Source of the DNA: Ditylenchus dipsaci
Lineage: Eukaryota; Nematoda; Chromadorea; Rhabditida; Anguinidae
Length of the DNA stretch: 64,000 bases
Reading direction: 5' to 3'
Assembly (NCBI GenBank): GCA_004194705.1
Contig: SADC01001381.1
Coordinates: forward strand, 62,001 to 126,000
Shown here: positions 34,638-44,267 of the stretch, piece by piece
Layout of the letters: every line of letters begins with the position of its first letter
Numbering within the stretch: the first letter of the stretch is position 1
Program-made: the position numbers and the translations under genes
The notes under the pieces: generated by a model
What the model saw: the letters and a program-made list of their open reading frames with translations, nothing else
Database searches by the model: none
Told to the model about the DNA's origin: nothing

Positions 34638-37429
34638 GATATTTATGGCACCTATTGAAAACGTGGGAAATTTGTCTATTGAAACGTTCAATGAAATAGT
34701 TAGTGCTGGAGTCTCTTCTAAACTTATTTATGGTGAATTTTTTTTAATATCACGATCTGACATCATTTTTTGGATTGCAGAAGAAGTATTTGCGACTCAT
34801 ATCCCTGTCTTAACGATGGAATTTGTATAGACTTATTCAACCAAACCTCAAGTGAACATGGTCGAGCATACAAATGTCTGTGCGGTGATATGTTTCAAGG
34901 TCATGACTGCGAACTTAGGGTTAATTTTTTTCAGAATCATTTCAATTATCAGCACACAGTTTGTTTCGAGAAATCGACTTGGATTTGAAAACCAAAATTT
35001 TTTCGATAAGTAATATAAAGCGCCTCCAAACATACTTTTTGTTATATTTCCGAATTTTGAGGGGTTAGTCTTGTTTTTGTCCCGTTGACTATTTTTGGTC
35101 ATTCTGACTCAAACTTTAAGACATAGCTGGAGGTGCTTCGCAACCAACTTAAGGAGGAAGTATTGTTGCGGAAGGAACTGTAGAATAAACTGGTTCCTCT
35201 CAAGAAAGACCTGGACTCTTCGCAATCACACCAACCAAATGGAGGAACTTAGACGCAAGCAAGACAAAATGACTCAAAATGACCACCCACCAAATTAACT
35301 GTAGAATTTTTCGTTTACTGCACTAGAAGTTCTACTTTTAACTCGGCAAGTATTATTCTGAGTCAGAATGAGTAGGTAAATTTTCAGGTGGTCATTTTGA
35401 GTCATTTCAAGGGACGCAACCAACACACCAAAAAAAATTACCAGCGCAAAAGACTCGCCAACTTTAAATCTTGTTGACAGCGAAACTCGCAAACGAAAAG
35501 TTTGATTTAACAAGCCAATATGGCCGGTCGCAAGCGAAGCAGTTAAATAAAAAATTTCGTTGGCGGCTTTTGCTGCTGGCAAGTTTTCGGCGTTGGCGAG
35601 TTTTGACGTTGGCAAGTATTTTGCGCTGGCGAGTTATGGCGTTGGCGAGTCCGTTGCATTCTCATTTTGAATCTGAGACATTCATTTACAAAAGTTACCA
35701 CATGCCACTGTGCTAACACAATCCAAAAAAACAGAGGGCTCAGCCAAATAATTGATACCTATTGTTCAAAAATATTTTGGTCTAGATTCCGCCGATAAAC
35801 TGCACCTTTAACCGTGCACTTACGACCCATTGTGCCTGCCGCCATTACCATGCCTGCCGATGCTCAGCCAAAGTAACTGTACCTTCAACCCTTGCCTTAA
35901 TGGAGGTGTTTGCTTACTCTTTCCCGACCATCCTACCAGTTCACAACAAAGATGCGTATGTCTAATGCCTTTCATGGATTTTTTGTGAATGTAAGTACAA
36001 CTCCGTGATATTAATCGAAAATGCATAGAATTTTTTTTCAGTACCTATAAGTCTATGTCACCTCCAGCTTTTTGCCAAAAACTTATTGACCACATCTATG
36101 AGCAGTGCTAACCAAGCGGAGTGGTCTGCCCTTCAGTCTGTTTTCTTTTTCGCAGCTTTGATAATACTGGCAGCTACCCTTCTAGCCTTGTGTTACGGTA
36201 AGAATTTGTAAGATTAGTAGTCAATTTGGAATTTTGGTCAAAATCTTGAATGATAATGTTTAGAATCTAGAATTTAGGTTGCAATCACAGCTGCTACCTT
36301 CTAATACCCTCTTTTCACAAAAAGAAATCTTTTTTGGGACAAAGAGCGCGACCAAGTTCAGCAAATATGCCCATTTTCCAGCCATATTCAGGACGATAAA
36401 TGAATATGAAGTGGGCAACCAGTACTTTCTAGAAGATGACTTGTTTGGGTGTGATGATGAAGATTTAATTGGAGGTGTCCAGATGTTTAAAGAATTTTCT
36501 AATCGAAGCATGAGCGATCTCAGTCAACAATGTTCTATGGAAATGAAGTAGGTTGAAGAAAAGACGCATCACAGTCAAAGTTAGATTCAAAGGTAGCCTC
36601 TATACCCAGGTCATCGAAAAAGTAATCTCACCGTATATATTCTAATACAGCAATTTTGATGAAAAATCATGTTTTTGGCACTTTATTACTCAAAATCATA
36701 AAGATATCTTTTTGGACATTGATATCTTTTTCAGCTGTAGTTTGGTGTGGCTTATAGAGTAGGTTGACTATAGTTCTGTTTTTAAGTTAACTTAATCATC
36801 ATTCCACTTTTAGATTCTGGTTGAGTACCCAAAAATTTTTGCCGACTTTTAAGGAGTTGAACATGATCCTCTTTAGGTGATTGTTAACAGGAATATGGTA
36901 TTTGGGCTTTTTACAATAGGAGGACAGTTTTTCTTTGCATCGGTCCCCTCCCCTGTTGATTTTTCAGGCGGATAGATTATTAGGCCAGCTTATAAGACAA
37001 ACTCGGGGACAAAAACTCAAAAATATTTCTCTTACTTTTTAAAACGTCGAGAAGCATTTTTCGAGTGGTCTTAACATACGCTGGCCTACCTTTGCCTAAG
37101 TCTAAAGCCTAAACACAAAAAATACAAAAAATATCACAAAAAAGTCCCTAGAAGAGATCAGGGCAAAAAACTGTCATCCTCTTGATAAGGCCGGTATTTT
37201 TTGTTGGCATTTTTCGAAGTATAGTAATCTAATGTGCATATTCGACCTGTATGACCACATTTTTGTGATACTAATCATTGCAGAACCAAGCCCTCTCTTA
37301 TGAAAGTGTCGAGCACTGCTGAGTCCTTCATAACCTATGATGCCAAAAATGTGTGTGGCCGACATGAACAGCACTTATCTACAACTAAAAATGCGGATGA
37401 ACAAGGTCCATCGACACCTGTTTATATAT
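34638..37429 (+). CDS. EGF-repeat single-pass membrane protein
   Basis: Two EGF-like domains are visible. The first (about 34782-34920) reads CDSYPCLNDGIC, then YKCLCGDMFQGHDCEL. The second (about 35875-35990) reads CTFNPCLNGGVC, then QQRCVCLMPF, with its last Cys shifted by one base in a T run. An exon at 36042-36199 gives a membrane span (FFFAALIILAATLLALCY). The cytosolic part continues at about 36255-36540 (NEYEVGNQYFLEDDLFGCDD) and, after a GTAGGT donor and a TTGCAG acceptor, at 37281-37429, ending SSTAESFITYDAKN...TPVYI. A cell-surface adhesion or signalling role is inferred from the architecture only; no specific EGF family is recognised. An upstream exon at 34638-34731 (IENVGNLSIETFNEIV) is included tentatively. 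Confidence 0.6.
35098..35250 (+). pseudogene. Coiled-coil-like fragment with stops
   Basis: One frame reads LEVLRNQLKEEVLLRKEL, a TAG, then NKLVPLKKDLDSSQ. The heptad-like spacing of Leu and the charge pattern suggest a coiled coil interrupted by stop codons. It lies between the two EGF exons and may be a decayed exon or chance. Low confidence. Confidence 0.2.
35270..35670. repeat. GGCGAGTTTTGGCGTT-type minisatellite and hairpin
   Basis: A hairpin with arms TGACTCAAAATGACCACC and its complement spans about 35270-35405. From about 35570 to 35660, degenerate 18-20 bp units built on GTTGGCGAGTTTTG repeat about six times, and an inverted partial array (AACTCGCCAAC) precedes them at about 35450-35480. 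It lies within an intron of the EGF gene. Confidence 0.6.
36600..37270. other. Last intron of the EGF gene
   Basis: This stretch sits between a GTAGGT donor near 36541 and a CATTGCAG acceptor ending near 37280. A loose inverted repeat runs from about 36920 (AGGAGGACAGTTTTTC) to 37180 (AAAAACTGTCATCCTC), with GCCTAAG-type words inside as in the 29575-29750 element. Nothing else recognised. Confidence 0.5.
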
Positions 37430-37570
37430 AAAGAAAGCTAATAATGTCAGCAAATTTGTTTTAGGTAGACTTTTGTAAATATAGAATTTTGTCAAGAATT
37501 TAATAAACATTTGTCAAAAATAATAACTATTGAAAATAGTTAATTGGATGCTAAAATTAAAGCAGGGTCG

Positions 37571-37870
37571 AAAGCTACTTAGTTTTGGAAATTCGTCTAA
37601 GCATTAAAGCGCTAAGCGTTTTAGATTTATGGCCTAAAATCGTGCGCAGGTTCGATCCCACCTGGTGGCATGCTACTTATTTTGGCTTGGCTGACCAATG
37701 CCTAGGGGCGATTTGGATCACTGCCTCCGAATCTGGCGATAAAACAGTGGTCAAACAAGACAAAATAAATAGAGTGCTGCCACGTGGGTCGAACCTGCGC
37801 ACCATTTAGGCCATAAAACACAAACGCTTACCCACTGCGCCACCGAGGCCGAATTTTAGACCTTAAGTAG
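37571..37870. mobile_element. tRNA-derived SINE copies arranged as a foldback
   Basis: The minus-strand arm (about 37870-37765) contains a good RNA polymerase III A box (TGGCGCAGTGGGTAAGCG) and B box (GCAGGTTCGACCC). The plus-strand arm (about 37575-37672) is a diverged copy with GCGCAGGTTCGATCC. Both arms carry TTTATGGCCTAAA between the boxes. The outer ends AAAGCTACTTA and TAAGTAGCTTT pair. This looks like two head-to-head tRNA-derived elements. No acceptor stem of a functional tRNA can be formed. Confidence 0.65.
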
Positions 37871-40011
37871 CTTTTCCGCCTTCTTTAATCAAGAAAAATA
37901 TTATATGTATGTGATCTTACAGTACTCTTCAAAAAATATCTAATATCTATTCGGGATAAGATAGATACACCGAACATGACACACACTTACATTCAATCAT
38001 TTGTACTTCTCTTTAGTTTATTTTATATCCGTTTTGAATTTCTTATTATTCGAGTTAGAGTAAAGTCTTTTACGTTTTTATTTGACCTAGTACTCTTTTT
38101 CAATCAAAATATTTTTCTTTGCTATACTTTAATAGTTCATTTTATTTTATTTCTCGGCAAAAAATTAGTATATATTTCATAAATTTCCAATATCGATACA
38201 TTTGCCTTTCGATTAGAAAGTTCGTTCCCGCCTAGGGGCGACACTTTTTCTAGCCTGCTTTTGGAGTCTTTCTTTCCTTCAGGTCTGAGTTCTCAGTCTA
38301 GTCCAAAATATTGCAGGTATTCCGAGTTTATTTTCGAATGCTTAATAACTTTACAAAAAAGAGTGGAGACCCCGATTCAATGACCCTTTTTTTTTTGAAA
38401 AAGTGGGTCGTTAAATCGAGTGTCTATGGTCTTTTTAGTGAAATTATTTAGTATTCAAAATTTAAATAGAATACTAGCAATATTTTAGACTAGACTGACG
38501 AATCAAAGCCTAAGAAAAATTTCAAAATCAGGCTAGAAAAAAAAGTTGTGAAAAACAGCATTTTTTATTTTCCATCTATCACACTTCTTCAACAAGCTAG
38601 ACTTTGTGTGATATCAGAAACAGGCAGTTTGAAAAGTATTCTCGACATACAGTCGACGCTTGATTTAAGGACACTTAGGAGACCGGGGGAAAGTTCGTTC
38701 CCACCTAGAGTCCGACAATTTTTTTAGCCCGATTTTTAAAAAGTTTTCGGCAATTGTGTTTTGACAGTCTAGTCTCAGGTATCGCAAGGTTTTTGCTTTT
38801 TATAAGAAAAAATTTTGGAATTTTTTAAAAACAATCGGCAAAATTGGAATCCTTGCAATATTTAGGACTAGACTCTCAAAACAGAACTGCCGAAAAATTT
38901 TAAAATTCGGGCTAAAAAAAGTGTCTGACCCTAGGTGGGAACGAACTTCTGTCTTTAAATCGAGCGTCGACTTTATTTAAAAACAAATTTCGAAAATTTC
39001 GGCTGTACTAAACTATACAAACTAATTATTATTGCCTTTACGCTGTTCGAAAATATCTTTTTAAATAAAATTGTGTGCATTGGCGTTCATTTTTTCACAT
39101 TATCCATTTCCCTTATGTGCACCCAAATATAAAAGAGAACACTGTATTTAATTCCTCATTTTATTTTACTACTCTTAATTTTTACATAAAATATAGATAG
39201 AAATTGAATTTTTAGCATTTCACCCTGTGATAAATTTTGACCTGCTTTTTAAGAGAAATTTATAGTTAACATTTTAGACGTTATAAGCTAATTTTTATTT
39301 CTTTATCGATTAGTTTTTTTTTCAAATTTTGTGTTTTATTTAAAAAATTGACTTTAAAATTTGACTTTGAAAATGAATCGATAAAATAGCATATAGAGGT
39401 TGAAGTTTTTGGCTATTTGTTTTTCTTGAGAAGTAGGTCTTTCATTAAAAAAGAAAATTACGGTTTTTTCTCTTACAAGGGAACCGTTCGAACTGTAAAA
39501 TGTTAACCCCTGGAATTTTTCCTTCATTTATCTTCAGCATTTCCAGCATTTTTCATGTTTTTCTATGCGCTTGGATATTTGGAATCTGAAAAAAAATCAG
39601 CTTGGGGACTAAGGCATCCGAAAATCGAAATTTTCAGGCTCCATCCCAAGGATGGCTATACGAATGATTTTCGTAATCAGCGCATCGAAAAACATGGAAA
39701 TATGCTAGAAGCTCATAAAAATTATAGAAGTTGACATTTTACAGTTCGCTTGTATACAAAGCGTTTGAGATCTGAGATTTTAAAAACAAGAATTATTGAT
39801 TGTTTTGATCGTCTGGGTTCGAATCCATCTAGCCGCAAGTCTATTTTTGTTATTGAGGACGAGTCTATTGACGACGAGACTCGGTACAGAGAAAAAATTA
39901 GGGTTTTTACTGTAATTAGCTTTCCAACTTTTAAATTGCTAAAAAATTGGGTGACAAAATGCCTGCAGCTATGCGATAATGATAAAAATATTTTTTAACG
40001 GAAACCATTTT
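37871..40011. repeat. Spacer with foldbacks upstream of chromatin-like gene
   Basis: It holds a half copy of family B near 38220-38345, a full family B foldback at about 38650-38972, and a foldback at about 39470-39770 (arms GAACTGTAAAATGTTAAC / GACATTTTACAGTTC). A tRNA B-box-like word, GGGTTCGAATCC, is at about 39816. The remaining DNA, especially 37980-38200 and 39000-39460, is AT-rich with nothing recognisable. Promoter elements of the gene at 40056 must lie at the right end, but no motif is clear. Confidence 0.6.
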
Positions 40012-40055
40012 CAGCTCTCCAATACTTTTGTTTCCAACCTCCTTGAAGTGCAGCA

Positions 40056-41753
40056 ATGGCCAAGACAAACAAGGGCAAACAAACCAAAGTCGCCGCTGCT
40101 ACTTCAGCTGCTACCAAGACTTCCTCGTCGCCCGTAGTCAAAGCTGCCAAGGTGGGAAAGGGAGCCAAGAAGACGGCCACCCCTGAGAAGAATGGAAATG
40201 GATCTGCTGGTAGCGACACTGAGCTTAACGGCAATGGCACTGCTTCTTCCAGCCCAGCAGTGGAATTGTCAGTTAGTGAGCAGTTCCAGGAGCATGTCAA
40301 GTACTTCGCTGATATGGCCAAGCATATTGCCAAGGTGGACTTCAGCAAGCTGAGCGAGGATGACCAGAAAGCTGTGGTTGAAAAGGTTGATTTTTTTATT
40401 TTGGGACTTTGAGAATTATTAAGCCCCCATGTCAGATTTTGGGGTTTAAAAGATTTTTCACTCATTTGTGTCCAAAGTAGTCTTACGAAGTCTACTTCAG
40501 ACTACTCTAAGTTGTTCTATATAAGAATACTCTTCTGTTCCACTCTATTATTGCAATAAAAACCGAAAATTTTACAGAACAGTGATTTTAGGAAGACTAC
40601 TACATTTTAAAGTAGTCTTTTGAAAACTGCACCCCCAACGCAATAAGTTCCCAGATTTTTTCTCGTCAGATTTGGAAATGGTGTACAGTCGAGTTGCTAT
40701 GCTGCATACCCAAAAAGTTCAAAACTTAATTTTTAAAGTTGTCTGCCAAAACTGATTATCAGTCTAGTCGTAAATATCACAACGAATCCGATTTTGTCCC
40801 AATCCAAAAAGGCGATGCAACATAGAAGGTTGCGTGTCTAGATGGCAAAATTATCATGTTTGTGAGAAACGACCGGCAAAATCGGAATTCTCACGAAATT
40901 TTTGACTACATTGACGAAGTAGTTTTGGCAAAGGACTTCAAAAATTGAGCTGAAAAAAGTGTGGATCCCGAGGCGGGAACGAACTTTTTTGTGGGATGCA
41001 ACATAGAGACTCGATTGTAGGTAAAATAGCGTTGAAAAGTGCTTGTTTGAATTTTTACAATTTTTTTGGAACTGCTCTTAGAAGTTGAACCTGACTGTCA
41101 AATTTCAAATTCCACTTAAAATAAAATGAATTACATTAAGATTAGATGTTTCATATTTTTCAAATGTTTATTGTCGTGAGTGGAATTTGAAATTTGACTG
41201 TAAGATTTCACTTCTTAGAGCAGTTTTATAAGCAAATCGACCATGTTGAACACTAATCCATTGTCAGAATGCGAAAAAGAGTTTATTCCATCGGTCATTG
41301 GTGGATAATAGTCACTGAAAACTATCTCACAATTTTCCATGCTTAGCCTTATCAAAATTTCAGATGGCCGAGTGGAAGGAGCTAGTTGTGAAAATGCCAT
41401 CCATCTGCGTTCCTCCAGCCACCAACGGCTCCAACGGAACCAATGGCACCCCTGTTGTCGTTGCCCCAACCAAGGCTGCCAAGGCTGCTCCACCAGCCAA
41501 GACAGCCCCAGCTAAGAAGAATGCCAAAGAGGCTGTTGCCACTAAGGCATCTGCCACCTCAGAAGAGTCCACCAATGGCAAGGAAGAGGAGGGCACTGAG
41601 CCGAGCGAGTATGAGGAGGAGGAGAGCGATGAGGTTGAGGAAGACAGTGATGATGAGGAGTACAAGGGCAGCTCCAAAGGCAAAGCTAGCAAGAAGCGCA
41701 AGGCTGCTCCAGCTGCTACCAACGGCAAGAAAAAGAATGCTCGCAAGGCCTAA
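40056..41753 (+). CDS. Lys/Ala-rich chromatin-like protein, 239 aa
   Basis: Two exons, 40056-40385 and 41364-41753, joined phase 0 at GAAAAG^GTTGAT and TTTCAG^ATGGCC. The N-terminus is Lys/Ala/Ser-rich (MAKTNKGKQTKVAAATSAAT). A predicted helical segment follows (EQFQEHVKYFADMAKHIA, LSEDDQKAVVEKMAEWKELV), then an Ala/Pro/Lys linker, an acidic block (YEEEESDEVEEDSDDEE), and a basic tail with an NLS-like KKRKAAPAATNGKKKNARKA. The layout resembles HMG- or linker-histone-like chromatin proteins, but no named domain is recognised, so function is inferred. The coding sequence is clearly more GC-rich than its surroundings, as expected for high expression. An acceptor TTTTCAG at 40012 points to a 5-prime UTR intron or a spliced leader. 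AATAAA is at 41905. Confidence 0.85.
40386..41363. repeat. Intron made largely of two foldbacks
   Basis: The 978-nt intron contains a family B element at 40686-41017 (TA-flanked, CAGTCGAGTTGC / CGATTG ends) and a second hairpin at about 41060-41260 (arms AACTGCTCTTAGAAGT and TTCTTAGAGCAGTT, inner TTTCAAATTCCACTT). The second belongs to the same family as the inner hairpin at about 30740-30960. Confidence 0.8.
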
Positions 41754-41904
41754 GTCACCATAAGTATTTTGGAATTTTCGTTTTGGGGCTTTTTACTGGT
41801 GGTTTTTAACATTCCTTCCTCTGTGTTTGAACTCTCTGTCATTTACTTTTCTGTTCTGAAATTTTCCTTCTCTCAACCACTGTTGTTGCACAATATTTCG
41901 TTTC

Positions 41905-41910
41905 AATAAA
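41905..41910 (+). terminator. Poly(A) signal AATAAA
   Basis: A canonical AATAAA lies 152 nt after the stop codon of the chromatin-like gene and is followed by an A-rich stretch. A family B foldback starts about 30 bp downstream. Confidence 0.6.
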
Positions 41911-41939
41911 AAAAAATTATAAAAATTCGACATCAGACA

Positions 41940-42855
41940 TGTTTTTTTTTTCTCGAAAAAAGCTACACTATACCGAGAGGCGCGTGTCTTTTCGGCAAAA
42001 CTATTGCCATTTACAAAAACGATCGGTGAAATCGGAATTCTCGCGATGTTTCTGATTAGACCGAGAAATTAGATTTGGTAAACATTTTAAAAATAGAGGC
42101 GAAAAAAGTGTCGGACCCTAGCCGGGAACGAACTTTTTGCACCTAGACTATATCGAGAATAGACTGTAGAAAGTGTTATAAAATTACTGATTTTATTCAA
42201 ACATTTAAAGGGGCATACCAGCGCGTTACACGAGCAATTTCAAATTCGCAAAAGATGGGGACCAAGTATATTCATACGAGAATTATTTAAAAAACAAATT
42301 TGTTATTTTGTAAAGAGCAATAACTAATGAAAAACACAGTGTCAGTCAAATAACATGGGTAGCTCAGAGGTAAAGTGCTGATGTTTTCCAAACATGGCCG
42401 GGTTCGGTTACAACGTGGTGCATAGCTTTTTTATATAAAATGACAAATTTGTATTCAAAAATAATTCTCGTTTAAATATGCCTGGTCCCCCCCCCGCCTT
42501 TTAAAATTTGAAGTTGCCCGTGTAACGCGCTGGTATGCCCTTTAAGAGGTACATTTATACAACATGATTATACAGGGCCTAATTAACATTTTAGCGATAC
42601 TGGAATATATCCCATCCAATAATTTAGGCTAAGGCTTAGGGTTAGGCTCAGAGCCTGGCCATTACTAACAAGGGCTTTTGCACAACTTTTTTCTTCAAAA
42701 ATGGTGGTTTTAAACACCCTCCAAAAATTATTGGAGAGGATACATTCGAGTAGCTTTTTTGGGTGGGGTATATTCCAGTAGCGTCAACACTTTATTATTT
42801 TATCGTTAGTTATCATTATTAAAGTTGTTCTTTACTTATTTTATGGCAAAATGTA
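41940..42855. repeat. Foldbacks, including one with a tRNA-like core
   Basis: A diverged family B foldback covers about 41945-42170. At 42205-42545 an element has ends TTTAAAGGGGCATACCAGCG and its complement, flanked by TTAA-like sequence. Its centre holds a tRNA-like stretch, GTAGCTCAGAGGTAAAGTG (A box) and CCGGGTTCGGTTAC (B box), at about 42358-42420. From 42550 to 42855 nothing was recognised. Confidence 0.65.
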
Positions 42856-43455
42856 TTAGTCCTGGTGGTTATATTTCGGCTTATTCTCTTCCTCTTCAAA
42901 CACTGGTCTGCACAAGTAGCTCCTAAAATACACATATAAAAACGATTATTTACATCTAAAAACTAAAGGGTATCAACTCTTTGAGTATGTTTATGTGAAA
43001 AATATCGAAAATTTGAAATTTTTCTTAACCTCGGCCTATTCAGGAAAAAATCATGCTGCTTTTTGTTGTTCTTTTTCAGTTAAAAGCACTTCTGCAAAAC
43101 TAACGGTTTGTCAGATAGCACTCCTAGCCGAATTTCTTGAGCAATCCTAAAGCAGGGCACGTCATCTTCATAGAATCTGACCCATTCATGTCTTCTCTTG
43201 CCTAAAAAGGGCTCGTAAATTGAGGTTGAAGTTTTTATTAGATTCCACCTGGAATCGACCATTGCTTGATGTGCAAAATTCTAGGATCAAATCTGTTTTT
43301 AGGCTTGGTATCTTTTCCTCGGATCTCATCCATGGTCTCAAAGAGCGTGGGGTAGGCCAGTTTGCTTTTGATGTCAACGTAGATTGAGTTTAGCTTCTAA
43401 AGCAATAAATATTACTCACTTTTGCCTTCTCTTGCCAACTCAAAAATTTAATCAT
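42856..43455 (-). CDS. Small conserved-looking protein, 115 aa, unknown
   Basis: Four exons fit in phase: 43455-43420, 43396-43249, 43201-43105 and 42922-42856. The protein begins MIKFLSWQEKAKKLN, contains YPTLFETMDEIRGKDTKPKN, FDPRILHIKQWSIPGKRR, HEWVRFYEDDVPCFRIAQEI and ends EEEENKPKYNHQD. Composition is clearly coding, with many charged and aromatic residues. I do not recognise the family; the small size and basic/aromatic make-up would suit an organelle ribosome or complex subunit, but that is only a guess. Introns are 23, 47 and 182 nt; the 23-nt one is unusually short and the first exon is the least certain part. It lies 0.8 kb downstream of the F-box gene on the same strand. Confidence 0.6.
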
Positions 43456-43589
43456 TCGACAAAATTTCACATAAAATCGAAATATTTTTTTTACTGCACT
43501 AGCCAATCAAGTTTGGACATAGTCGTGATTGATAAAAAAATTAATACACTGAGCTTCTAAACGAATTTTTTTGTTTTCCCTGTTTTTTA

Positions 43590-44110
43590 AGAGTGAACAG
43601 CCAGACATCCCGAGTCAGTATTCGTTCCGGTGATAACTGTACGTAGATAACTGTAGAATTTCGTACATTTTGCATGAAACTTCTACAGTTGTCAACGTAC
43701 AGTCATTAAGAATGTTTCATGATGATAACTGTACTTTGATAACTGTTAAATTTTTCGTATATCGTACGAGAAATGCTACAGTTGTCAATATACGTTGATA
43801 ACTGTGGAATTTCTCTTATATTGTACGAGAAATCCGACAATTATTAAAATTTTTGATTTACCGGTCTTTGATGAATTAGGGATAATTTAGCTGTGAATTT
43901 ACCGGTTTTTAATTGATCGCTAAATTTAACAACCCTAAGCCTCATCGAAAAACCAACTTCTCTGTCTTTTCGGCAAGCAAGATAGACTGGTCTGTCTAGA
44001 TAAAAGTCGTCCGACTGCAATTCTGCTATTCTCATGACTTCATACAAAAAACGCTACAGTTATCGACGGGGAAAAATCTGAGTCCGAGTAAGTGGGTGTT
44101 TATCTTGAAT
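43590..44110. mobile_element. Foldback with GATAACTGTAGAATTTC words
   Basis: Several palindromically arranged copies of GATAACTGTAGAATTTC and CTACAGTTGTCAACGT fill about 43625-43850, and the inverted outer ends carry CCGAGTCAGTAT-like and GAGTCCGAGT sequence. A TAGGG...AACCCTA hairpin of about 60 bp (43880-43937) is nested inside. The same word family occurs at about 57145-57290 in a GLG1 intron. Confidence 0.6.
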
Positions 44111-44267
44111 AAATTTTTTGGTCCGTGTGAAAAAAAAAGTACATTTTTCTACCTTAAAAAGCCGAAAAAGTTCTTTTGGAGGCTTTTTACATGGTAGATA
44201 CCTACCGGGCAAGATTTTAAAAGTTGACACACTGTTTCCATGTCTAACTCTATGCAATCCACTATTT

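Noticed and set aside
39805..39830. Possible tRNA gene (GGGTTCGAATCC)
   Set aside because: A B-box-like word only; no A box at the right distance and no acceptor stem. The same applies to about 61508.
41360..41746. 128-aa minus-strand frame rich in Ser and Leu
   Set aside because: Exact shadow of the second exon of the chromatin-like gene; codon bias and splice sites support the plus strand.
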